NCBI GenBank assembly: GCA_964511185.1
Contig: CAZEDU010000085.1
Coordinates: 1 to 21,940, forward strand
From: CAZEDU01 sp964511185
GTDB taxonomy: Bacteria; Myxococcota; Myxococcia; Myxococcales; Myxococcaceae
Direction: 5' to 3'
Length of the DNA stretch: 21,940 nucleotides
Part shown: positions 14,167 through 21,189 of the stretch, piece by piece
Position numbering within the stretch: the first letter of the stretch is position 1
Layout: every line of letters starts with the position of its first letter
The notes under the pieces: model-generated
What the model was told of the DNA's origin: nothing
The model's database searches: none
Seen by the model: the letters and a program-made list of their open reading frames with translations, nothing else
Position numbers and translations under genes: made by a program

Positions 14167-14622
14167 ATGCGACGCTTTGCTCACTCAACCTTTCTTTGCC
14201 TGCTGTTCGCTTGGGCGGCCGCCGCGCAGTCCACGCCTCCGCCGCTGCTCGACGAGAGCGCGCGGGAAGCCATGTTGGCAGAGGCCTCGCGCTTTCTCGG
14301 CGTTCGCTACATCTTCGGGGCGGCGCCGACGCGCAACGACGCAGCCGATTGCTCGTCGCTGGTGCTCAAGGCCTTTCAGAAGGTGGGTGTTCCGCTGCCG
14401 CGAACGGCGCACCAGCAATCGAAGCTGGGCGCGCCCATTTCGCTTGACCAGCTGCGGCGCGGCGATCGCCTCTACTTCAAGATGACGAGCCGGCCGGTGC
14501 CGATCGACCACACCGCCATCTACTTGGGCGACGGCAAGATGCTGCACGCCTTCCCCGGCATCGGCGTCGCGATTGAGTCGCTCGACGGCTATCGCTCCGT
14601 GCTGGTGAGCGCCCGCCGGTGA
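14167..14622 (+). CDS. Secreted NlpC/P60 family cell-wall peptidase
   Basis: This 151-residue protein has a signal peptide ending near AAAAQS (about residue 21-22) and then a single NlpC/P60 domain. Catalytic Cys62 sits in AADCSSLVLKAF, followed by the family-typical GVPLPRTAHQQ. Catalytic His115 is in PIDHTAIYLGDGKMLHAF, with LRRGDRLYF between, matching the usual order. Family members cut gamma-D-glutamyl-diaminopimelate or related links in peptidoglycan stem peptides. There is no targeting domain, so it is a minimal periplasmic enzyme. It follows the long hairpin-rich spacer, and its 3' end overlaps the convergent glycerate-kinase-like gene by 34 bases. Confidence 0.9.
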   Translation: MRRFAHSTFLCLLFAWAAAAQSTPPPLLDESAREAMLAEASRFLGVRYIFGAAPTRNDAADCSSLVLKAFQKVGVPLPRTAHQQSKLGAPISLDQLRRGDRLYFKMTSRPVPIDHTAIYLGDGKMLHAFPGIGVAIESLDGYRSVLVSARR

Positions 14623-15635
14623 CCCCAGCGCTCGGCGGCGAGGGTCAGCCGCTCGGCAGCGGAGGCGTCGGTGGCGGGGAGTGTCACCACCTCGGTGAAC
14701 GCTTCCCGAGGCGCCCCTTGCGCCACGCTGCCGGTGAAGAGCGCGATGGGGCGCGACGCGGCGCGCGCGAGGTGCGCGAGCTGAAGCGGTCCCTTGCCAC
14801 GCGCGGTCTGCGCGTCGAAGCGGCCCTCCGCGGTCAGCACCCAATCGGCCTGCGCGATGCGGCGGGGAAGCTCGAGCAGCGCGGCGAGGCGGGTGAAGCC
14901 GGGCACGATGGACGCCCCGAGCGCGGCGAAGGCGAACGCCAGGCCGCCCGCAGCGCCGGCGCCAGGCAGCGCCGCGGCTTGACGCCCGGTGGCGCGGAGG
15001 AGCTGCTCGGACCAGCCGGTCAGCGCTTCCTCGAGCTGCTCGACCTGAGACGCGGTGGCGCCTTTCTGCGGACCGAACAGCCGCGCCGCGCCGTGCGGCC
15101 CCAGGAGCGGCGAGTCGACGTCGGCCAGCACCTCGACGGGGACGCGGCGAAGACCGCCGTGCAGCCCCGAGAGGTCGACCCCGCTGGCGTCACAGCGGGC
15201 GCCGAGCGCCTCGAGCGCACCTCGGCCGCCGTCGACCGTCGCGCTCCCGCCTACCGCGAGCCACAGCCGCGCGCACCCCGCATCGAGCGCGGCGCGGACG
15301 AGCGCTCCGGTCCCGGAGGTGCTCGCTCGGGTCGGGTCGCGTTCTTCGGGCGCGAGCCGCGACAGCCCGGACGCCTGCGCCATCTCGACCACCGCGGTGC
15401 CGTCGGCGAGGAGCAGCCACGTGGCGTTCACGGGCCTGCCGAGCGGATCCGCGACGACCGCCGAGCGCCTCTGCGCGCCTGGCATCGAGGCGAGCGCGTC
15501 GAGCGTCCCGGGGCCGCCGTCGGCGAGCGGGGCGAGGTCGAGCTGAAACGCGCTCAGCCCGCGCGCCATGGCGTGCGCGGCCTGGGCCGCGGTCAAGGTC
15601 CCTTTGAGCTCCTGCGGGGCGACGAGCAGCTTCAA
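14589..15635 (-). CDS. Glycerate-kinase-like protein with altered conserved motifs
   Basis: This 348-residue protein follows the glycerate 2-kinase (GarK/GlxK) family over its whole length: LKLLVAPQELKGTLTA at the start, PLADGGPGTLDAL, VGGSATVDGGRGALEALG, RLFGPQKGATASQ, GAAGGLAFA, and TAEGRFDAQTARGK. From memory the family usually reads APDSFKG, DGGEGT, GGSATNDGG and TGEGR at these points, so several conserved positions differ. It may have lower or changed activity. The start is a TTG at 15635, placing the family's first residues exactly at the N-terminus; it overlaps the stop of the YkgJ-like gene (TTGA), so the two are coupled. A true glycerate kinase would phosphorylate glycerate to 2-phosphoglycerate in the cytoplasm. 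Confidence 0.85.
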   Translation of the reverse strand: MKLLVAPQELKGTLTAAQAAHAMARGLSAFQLDLAPLADGGPGTLDALASMPGAQRRSAVVADPLGRPVNATWLLLADGTAVVEMAQASGLSRLAPEERDPTRASTSGTGALVRAALDAGCARLWLAVGGSATVDGGRGALEALGARCDASGVDLSGLHGGLRRVPVEVLADVDSPLLGPHGAARLFGPQKGATASQVEQLEEALTGWSEQLLRATGRQAAALPGAGAAGGLAFAFAALGASIVPGFTRLAALLELPRRIAQADWVLTAEGRFDAQTARGKGPLQLAHLARAASRPIALFTGSVAQGAPREAFTEVVTLPATDASAAERLTLAAERWGHRRALTSTER

Positions 15636-16054
15636 CGCGCGCGCTCCAAGAGCGCGAGCAGCTCGACCGGCGCGGCCGCTTCGTCGAGCTCGAGGTTCAG
15701 CGCCGACAGCCGCTCGAGCAGCGCGTTCACCCGCGCGACCGGCTCCCGGGCTGGACCTGTGCGGCGCGCGCAGAAGAAGGTTCGGCAGCCGAACGGCCGA
15801 TCTTCGTAGACGGTGCAGCGCTTCCCCGACGCGTCGAGCAGCGGGCACGCGCCGTCTTCTCGCGCGGGCGGGATGCCTCGTCCGTCGGCGGCGAGCCGCG
15901 CGCGCAGCACCTGCCACTCCGAGGGCCACAGCCACGGCTGCCGCTTCGTCACCGCGAGCTGGCAGCACTCGGCCGTCGCGGGACAGCTGTGCGGTCGATA
16001 CGCGGCGTCGGCCTGGCGGTAGATGGCCCGGGTCTCGAGCACGGCGGCGCGCAC
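15632..16054 (-). CDS. YkgJ-type CxxCxxCC cysteine-cluster protein
   Basis: This protein of about 140 residues carries a conserved set of cysteines in two groups: CPATAECC with LAVTKRQPWLWPSEW, then CPLL...GKRCTVYEDRPFGCRTFFC. This is the pattern of the YkgJ/UPF0153 family, thought to bind zinc or an iron-sulfur cluster; its role is unknown. The frame is open to an ATG at 16144, but the extra 30 codons use many A/T-ending and rare codons (AGA, CTA, TCA, AAT), unlike the rest of the gene, and that ATG shares CATG with the divergent gene's start. The GTG at 16054 is therefore preferred. It is coupled to the glycerate-kinase-like gene through TTGA. Confidence 0.85.
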   Translation of the reverse strand: MRAAVLETRAIYRQADAAYRPHSCPATAECCQLAVTKRQPWLWPSEWQVLRARLAADGRGIPPAREDGACPLLDASGKRCTVYEDRPFGCRTFFCARRTGPAREPVARVNALLERLSALNLELDEAAAPVELLALLERAR

Positions 16055-16142
16055 CTTCGGCGCGAGTCGATTTGATCTTTCACGCGGCGGCGCCACGGGG
16101 GGTAGTCTAGCGGCTTCGTCTCTCTTCGAGGGGGCACTGGAC

Positions 16143-17093
16143 ATGGCGGATTTCGCGGGAGCGCGCTGCGCGCTTCACCCAATGCAGGTCGCGGTCGCGA
16201 CCTGCGAGCGCTGCGGCAACTTCATGTGCACGGACTGCAACCAGCAGGGCGCCGCGCGCAACTGCCCGACCTGCCGCCAGCTCCTCCAGGGCGGGACCTT
16301 TCCCCTCAGCCGGAGCACCTTCAGCTTCGACGGCCTCTGGAACCACTCCTTCGCGCTGTTCAAGAAGCAGTGGGTGCTGCTGTCGCTGGTTCAGCTCATC
16401 GTCTTCGGGATCAACTTCGCGTTCAGCATGGTGCAGCAAGGCTCCGCGCTGCTCGAAGGCAAAGCCGCCATCGTCTTTCTGGTCGTCACTTACGTGGCGT
16501 CGATCCTCGTGCAGGGGGCGCTCACCTTGGGCTCGTACAAGGTCGCCATCGTCGCGCACGAGACGGGCCAGGTCGATATGGCGCTCATCGGCAGCCAGTT
16601 CAAGCGGCTCTTGGCGTACGTCGGGATGATCATCGTGATGGGCTTCATCTACCTGGCCGCGATGATTCCGACGTTCTTGATCAGCGGGGCGGTGCTGTTC
16701 GCCACCAAGGGCTCGCAGTCGATCGACCAGATGTTCCAGGGCTCGGGAGGCATTTTGACGGTCATCGTCTTCGGCCTGGGCGCGACCGCGACGATGGTCG
16801 CACTCCTGCCGCTCACCTTCGCTCCCATTGAGCTGGCGCATGACGAGCGCTGCGGCCCCATCGAGGCGATCGGGCGTGCTTGGCGCGTGGGCTCGGGGTT
16901 TCGCGGGCACACGATCATCACCGGCTTGGTCTCGATTCTGGTGCTGATCGTCGGTGTGCTGGCGTGCTGCATCGGCCTCTTGCCGGCGGCGGGGTTGGTG
17001 ACGCTGCTGTTCACGGGGCTGTACCTGGCCGCGCGCAAGGGGAGTGATGTGGAGACTCCGATGGCGGTGGGGCCGCGCGTCGAGCAGGTGTGA
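16143..17093 (+). CDS. Zinc-finger (B-box-like) multi-pass membrane protein
   Basis: This 316-residue protein has an N-terminal metal-binding region with CALH (9-12), CERC (21-24), CTDC (29-32) and CPTC (41-44), a B-box/zinc-ribbon-like arrangement. After a short linker come about six hydrophobic segments between residues 70 and 300, including the stretches near WVLLSLVQLIVFGINF, AAIVFLVVTYVASILV, LAYVGMIIVMGFIYLAAM, LTVIVFGLGATATMVALL and LVSILVLIVGVLACCIGLL. It should sit in the inner membrane with the fingers in the cytoplasm. GAGGGGGC precedes the ATG. No function is recognised. It stands alone on this strand and converges on the methyltransferase gene. Confidence 0.82.
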   Translation: MADFAGARCALHPMQVAVATCERCGNFMCTDCNQQGAARNCPTCRQLLQGGTFPLSRSTFSFDGLWNHSFALFKKQWVLLSLVQLIVFGINFAFSMVQQGSALLEGKAAIVFLVVTYVASILVQGALTLGSYKVAIVAHETGQVDMALIGSQFKRLLAYVGMIIVMGFIYLAAMIPTFLISGAVLFATKGSQSIDQMFQGSGGILTVIVFGLGATATMVALLPLTFAPIELAHDERCGPIEAIGRAWRVGSGFRGHTIITGLVSILVLIVGVLACCIGLLPAAGLVTLLFTGLYLAARKGSDVETPMAVGPRVEQV

Positions 17094-17103
17094 GGCCCCC
17101 CAA

Positions 17104-18334
17104 TTACGTCACGCGGAGGACGAAGCACTTTAAGTAGCGGGTTTCGCGCAGGCCTAAGAGCACGGGGTGGTCGCGCCCGGCGCCGCGCTTCTCGACGATC
17201 TGCACCCGGCGCTTGGCGTCCGCGGCGGCGGCGTCGAGCATCGCCTCGAACCGCTCCTCGTCGACGTGGTACGTGCAGCTGGCGGTGATGAGGAAGCCGC
17301 CCGGCCGCAAGAGCTGCATCGCGCGCAGGTTGAGCTCTTTGTAGCCGCGCACCGCGGCTTCGATCGCGGTCTTGTTCTTCGCGAACGACGGCGGGTCGAT
17401 GACGACGGTGTCGAACTGCTTTCCTTCGTCGAGCGCGTCGCGCAGGTAGTCGAACGCGTTCGCGCTCACCACCTCGATGTTCTCGAGCCGGTTCAACGCG
17501 GCGTTCGCCCGAAGCTGCGCGCACGCGGGCTCGGCTCGGTGCTCACCACGCTGCACCTCCTGATGGANNNNNNNNNNCCTTCGCCGCGCGCGTGGCGAGC
17601 TGCAGCGCGAAGCCGCCGACGTACGAGAAGCAGTCGAGCGCCTCGCCCGTGGCGTACTGCGCGCTCAGCACGTGGTTCTCGCGCTGATCCAAAAACGCGC
17701 CGGTCTTCTGTCCGCCGACCAGGTCGGCCTCCAGCGTGACGAGCCCTTCGGCGTAGCGCACCCGCTCGGGCACCTCGCCGCGCATCACGCCTTTTTCCGG
17801 GGTGAGCCCCTCCAAATGCCGCACCTGCACGTCGGAGCGGTTGACGAGCCCCTTCGCGCCGAAGTGCGCCATCAGCAGATCCGCGAGGAGCGCCTTGCGC
17901 TGCTCGGTGGCGGGGATCAGGAACTGCGCGCTCAGGTGGTCGCCGTACTTGTCGACCACCAAGCCCGGCAGGAGGTCGGCCTCGCCGTGAACCACCCGGT
18001 ACGTCTCTTCCCCCGGCAGCGCGCGCCGGCGCAGCGCGTCCGCCGCGGCGATGCGGGCGCGGAACAGCTCCGCGTCGATGCTCTGGTCGTCGTGCGCCAT
18101 CCACCGCAGCGAGATCTTCGACTGGCGCGAATAGAACGCTTGGCCGAGCAGCCAGCCGCGGCCGTCGAGCACCCGAACGACCTCTCCACCGACGAGCGCG
18201 GGGTGCGGCGTGACGTCGGATTGGTAGATCCACGGGTGGCCGGCGCGCCAGCGGTCGACGCCCTTGCGGCTCAAGACCACCTCGCCCGCGCCCGGCGCGC
18301 GGCTCGGCGCCTCTCTCCTGCGCTGCGGCTTCAA
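17104..18334 (-). CDS. RlmI-type 23S rRNA (cytosine-5) methyltransferase, interrupted by an assembly gap
   Basis: The N-terminal half has a PUA-like start (GHPWIYQSDV), the YRVVHGEADLLPGLVVDKYGD block, KTGAFLDQRENH and motif I-like CFSYVGGFALQLA. After a run of ten N the C-terminal half continues as LRANAALN, VVIDPPSFAKNK (motif IV) and LLRPGGFLITASCTYHVDEERFEAML, with the SC segment expected in this class. The total is about 410 residues, fitting the family. The two halves are one frame apart across the gap (1231 bases is not a multiple of three), so the gap length or its edges are wrong rather than the gene being truly split. The TTG start at 18334 overlaps the stop of the upstream hydrolase gene (TTGA); a GTG at 18280 is the alternative. 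Confidence 0.85.
17568..17577. other. Assembly gap (ten N)
   Basis: Ten undetermined bases lie inside the rRNA methyltransferase gene, just after the SAM-binding motif region. The number is probably a placeholder. The 30-40 bases right of the gap also translate poorly in the expected frame, so the edges may be low quality. Confidence 0.99.
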
Positions 18335-19179
18335 AACGTCACCACCCGATCCACCACCGCCTCGCCGTGCTCCTCGCGCACCGCGCACGCGGCGATCTTC
18401 GGGTCGTGCTCGAAGAAGAGCAGGGTGCCGTCTTCGACCGCCTGCGCGAGGAGCATCTTCTTCTCTTCCATCGTGGTGAGCGGGTACAGGTCGTACGCCA
18501 TGACCCACGCCGTCCTTAAGTGCGCGGCGGTGGGGATCAGATCGCCGCAATAGACGAGGCTCGCGTCCCCGTCGCTCACCTTCACCAGCTGCAGGCCCAC
18601 GGTGTGGCCTTCGGAGACGAAGAGCTGAATGCCCGGGTAGAGCTCGGTCTGGCCGTCGAGCAGGTGCAGCCGCCCGCTCTTCTCCAGCAGCGCGAAGTCC
18701 TGCTCCCGAAACGAGCCGCGGTCCTTCTCGCTCGGGTGGTGCGCCCAGCTCCAGTTGCGCCGCTGCAGGTGGTAGGTCGCGTTCGGAAAAGAGAGCGAGC
18801 GCTGACCGCCGGCTTCGCGGGTGGTGCCGCCCGCGTGGTCGAAGTGCAGGTGGGTGAGCACCACGTCGGTGATGTCGTCGCGCGCGTAGCCCGCGCGGGC
18901 GAGCTCGCTGTCCAGGTGGCGCTCGGTCTGGTCGATGCCGTACCGCTCGCGCGCCTTCTCGTCCCACTTCGGGCCGATGCCGTCGTCGACCAGGATCCTG
19001 CGCTTTCCGTCGACGATGAGCAGGCAGCGCAGCGCGAGGCAGATGCGGTTCCTCGCGTCGGCCGGGCACTGCTTCTCCCACAGCGGCTTGGGCACCACGC
19101 CGAACATCGCGCCGCCGTCGAGCGCGAAGGTGCCGTCGCAGACCTCGTGCAGCTCGAACCTGCCCAGCCGAAGCGCCAT
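18331..19179 (-). CDS. MBL-fold metallohydrolase (lactonase-like group)
   Basis: This 282-residue protein has the metallo-beta-lactamase dinuclear zinc motif THLHFDHAGG (HxHxDH at 110-115). Later ligands can be seen in SEGHTVGLQL (His), VYCGDLIPTAAHL (Asp) and LLFFEHDPKIAA (His), the order found in quorum-quenching lactonases and related hydrolases. ILVDDGIGPKWDEKARERYGI before the metal motif is also typical of that group. The substrate cannot be predicted. There is no signal peptide. The ATG at 19179 is preceded by GAAGGG. The stop overlaps the TTG start of the methyltransferase (TTGA), so the pair is co-transcribed. Confidence 0.88.
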   Translation of the reverse strand: MALRLGRFELHEVCDGTFALDGGAMFGVVPKPLWEKQCPADARNRICLALRCLLIVDGKRRILVDDGIGPKWDEKARERYGIDQTERHLDSELARAGYARDDITDVVLTHLHFDHAGGTTREAGGQRSLSFPNATYHLQRRNWSWAHHPSEKDRGSFREQDFALLEKSGRLHLLDGQTELYPGIQLFVSEGHTVGLQLVKVSDGDASLVYCGDLIPTAAHLRTAWVMAYDLYPLTTMEEKKMLLAQAVEDGTLLFFEHDPKIAACAVREEHGEAVVDRVVTF

Positions 19180-19221
19180 GCCCTTCGCATAGCAGAAGCG
19201 GGCATACTGAGGCTTCGTTCC

Positions 19222-19728
19222 GTGCGCTACGAGCTCCTCCTCCAATCCGCCGAGCCGGGCCAGCCCTACGACGCCGAGCGGGTCGAGGCGGCGCTGACCG
19301 CTCGCCCGGTCGCCACCACGCAGGACGGCCGCGTGTGGCGGTTTTCGGCCGGCGAAGTCGAGGTCCGGCCGCTGGTGGAGCAGGGGCGGGTGGTCGCGAC
19401 CGAGCTGCGCGTGCCGCTCACCGAGAAGACCGACCTGGTGCGCGCGTTGGTCCAAGAGGCCTCTGCCCTGGCGGCCGAGACGAACACCCGCCTCGTCGAC
19501 CCTCAGCTCAGCCGCGAGGTGGGCCCACAAGAGGCTGAAATCATTGCCGAGCAGTACCTCCGCACCGCCCGCTATGCCGGCGAAATGGTGGGGGTTTCGT
19601 CGGCACTGGGGGCCTTTGACACAACGCCGGGACCGGGCGGCGCGATAACGCCAGGGATGAAGGTGCTCCTCGTCATCGTGGCGGGAGTGGTGGTGCTGAT
19701 GCTTCTCTCCGAGTTGCTCCTGCCGTAG
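19222..19728 (+). CDS. Tail-anchored protein of unknown function
   Basis: This 168-residue protein starts at a GTG where the reading VRYELLLQSAEPGQPYDAERVEAAL becomes protein-like, 42 bases after the divergent hydrolase start. The N-terminal 120 residues look soluble, with alternating charged and hydrophobic stretches. A Gly/Pro-rich linker (TTPGPGG) leads to one C-terminal hydrophobic segment (about 146-168, rich in V and L) that ends the protein. With no signal peptide this is a tail-anchor topology, putting the soluble part in the cytoplasm. No family is recognised. It probably forms an operon with the next gene, 23 bases downstream. Confidence 0.75.
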   Translation: MRYELLLQSAEPGQPYDAERVEAALTARPVATTQDGRVWRFSAGEVEVRPLVEQGRVVATELRVPLTEKTDLVRALVQEASALAAETNTRLVDPQLSREVGPQEAEIIAEQYLRTARYAGEMVGVSSALGAFDTTPGPGGAITPGMKVLLVIVAGVVVLMLLSELLLP

Positions 19729-19751
19729 CCGCCTTTAGGAGGTTCACTCCC

Positions 19752-21158
19752 GTGCCCGTCCGCGTTTCTCAGACCCAGGCGCCCGCGAAGCCGAAAGGAC
19801 GCCGTGTCGAGCAGGTCGAGGCGCCCAAGGTGCCCAAGGCCCTGAAGGCGACCTGGAACTGGGCCCGCGGCATCGTGCAGGCGAAGTCGCCCGAAGAGGC
19901 GCTCGTCCGCTTGAACGCGGTGATGCAGGCGATGGCCAAGGGGCGCGTGAAGCTGGCGCCGCTGACGACCTACCTGGCGGTGCAGATCCGGCTGTTGCAC
20001 CGCGGCCGCACCGAGCTGCCGTCGATTCCGGCGCCGCTCAACGCCGCGCTCGCGCAGCTGGTCGTCGCCGAGCCGGGCACCAGACTGGTGAACAACATCG
20101 TCTCGAAGCTGCGGAGCACCTCGCCCAGCAAGCCCGCGTGGCTGGCGGATCGGCCGACCGCGATGTTCTACGGCTTTCCGTCCAAGGACCGGAAGATCGA
20201 CCTCGAGGCGATGGGGGTGATCGCCCAGCGCGCGCGCGGCACCGAGATCATCTTCGGATCGAACAGCGGGCTGCCCACCAAGCAGAACGTCGCGATCGCG
20301 CGCTCGAAGGGAAACCCGCCGCCGTTCGAGCCGCTCAAGCACCCGGGGCTCGTCAAGCAGGGGATCAAGTTCGCCTTCAAGATGCCCATCGATGAGCTGG
20401 AGAACCGGCTGGCTCGGCTCGGGCCCGAGGGCACAGCGAACTACATCGCGACGGTGCTCAAGAACAGGAAGTGGGACTACGTGCAGATCGACGAGCTGCG
20501 CGCGAAGACGCCGCAGCGCGTGATCGACCAGCTCCCCGCGCTGATGCAGGCGATGGCCAAGAAGCCCGGCATGGATCAGCGGCTCATCTTCTGGCTGCGC
20601 ATGGGGGCGCCGCTCGCCGAGCTGAGCCTGCCCAAGTACAAGGCCTTCCTCGACGCCGCGCGCATCCACGCCCGCGCGGTGAACTTCGAGACGTACCCCG
20701 ACGGGCGCGGCCTGGGGCAGAAGAACGCCATCTACGCCGACGCGACGTTCCCCGACTTGCCGGGCGCGCTCGAGGAGCCGGGCCCCAAGCCGGCGGACGA
20801 CGTGGTCAACGGCACCGCCGAGGGGCGCATCGAGCAGGTCGCCGCCCGCGTCAGCGCGTTCTCTCCGGGCATGAACGTGGCGGCGCTCACCGGCATCGGG
20901 GTGTGGCTGGCCGGCCGAGGGCTGCGGTACGGCGCGGTGACGCTCGACAACTACAAGGACGTCTTCAAGCAGCAGCTCTCGGTCCTGCGGGGCGGCGCGC
21001 ACGCCCGCTACCAGCGAGGTTGGGCGGCGTACTCCATCGCCCGCATGCAGGTCGACCCGGCCCAGGCCGGCGCGATGAGCGAACAGGAGCTCAAGCGGTT
21101 CGAGGCGCGCCGCAAGGTGGTGTGGGCGTTCTTCGGGGACCGCGCGCGCCGCCGCTGA
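19752..21158 (+). CDS. 468-residue protein of unknown function with an internal repeat
   Basis: The GTG start follows a perfect AGGAGG (19737-19742) with nine-base spacing. The protein has no signal peptide or membrane segment; the first 30 residues are basic and Pro/Ala-rich, the rest mostly helical. A motif recurs: LNAVMQAMAKG near residue 56-66 and LPALMQAMAKK near 261-271, encoded by an identical 20-base stretch (19921-19940 and 20542-20561), hinting at an ancient duplication or a conserved helix. The middle has a mixed segment (AMFYGFPSKDRKIDLEAMG, EIIFGSNSGLPTKQN). I do not recognise a family. Third-position G/C use is as in the neighbours, so it is not obviously foreign. Confidence 0.75.
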   Translation: MPVRVSQTQAPAKPKGRRVEQVEAPKVPKALKATWNWARGIVQAKSPEEALVRLNAVMQAMAKGRVKLAPLTTYLAVQIRLLHRGRTELPSIPAPLNAALAQLVVAEPGTRLVNNIVSKLRSTSPSKPAWLADRPTAMFYGFPSKDRKIDLEAMGVIAQRARGTEIIFGSNSGLPTKQNVAIARSKGNPPPFEPLKHPGLVKQGIKFAFKMPIDELENRLARLGPEGTANYIATVLKNRKWDYVQIDELRAKTPQRVIDQLPALMQAMAKKPGMDQRLIFWLRMGAPLAELSLPKYKAFLDAARIHARAVNFETYPDGRGLGQKNAIYADATFPDLPGALEEPGPKPADDVVNGTAEGRIEQVAARVSAFSPGMNVAALTGIGVWLAGRGLRYGAVTLDNYKDVFKQQLSVLRGGAHARYQRGWAAYSIARMQVDPAQAGAMSEQELKRFEARRKVVWAFFGDRARRR

Positions 21159-21189
21159 CCCCCGGGCTTTTGGGGTAAGTTGCGCCGCC

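Noticed and set aside
21155..21180. Terminator hairpin ACCCC/GGGGT after the 468-residue protein
   Set aside because: The five-base stem with a nine-base loop has only TTTT inside the loop and no T-tract after it; too weak to call.
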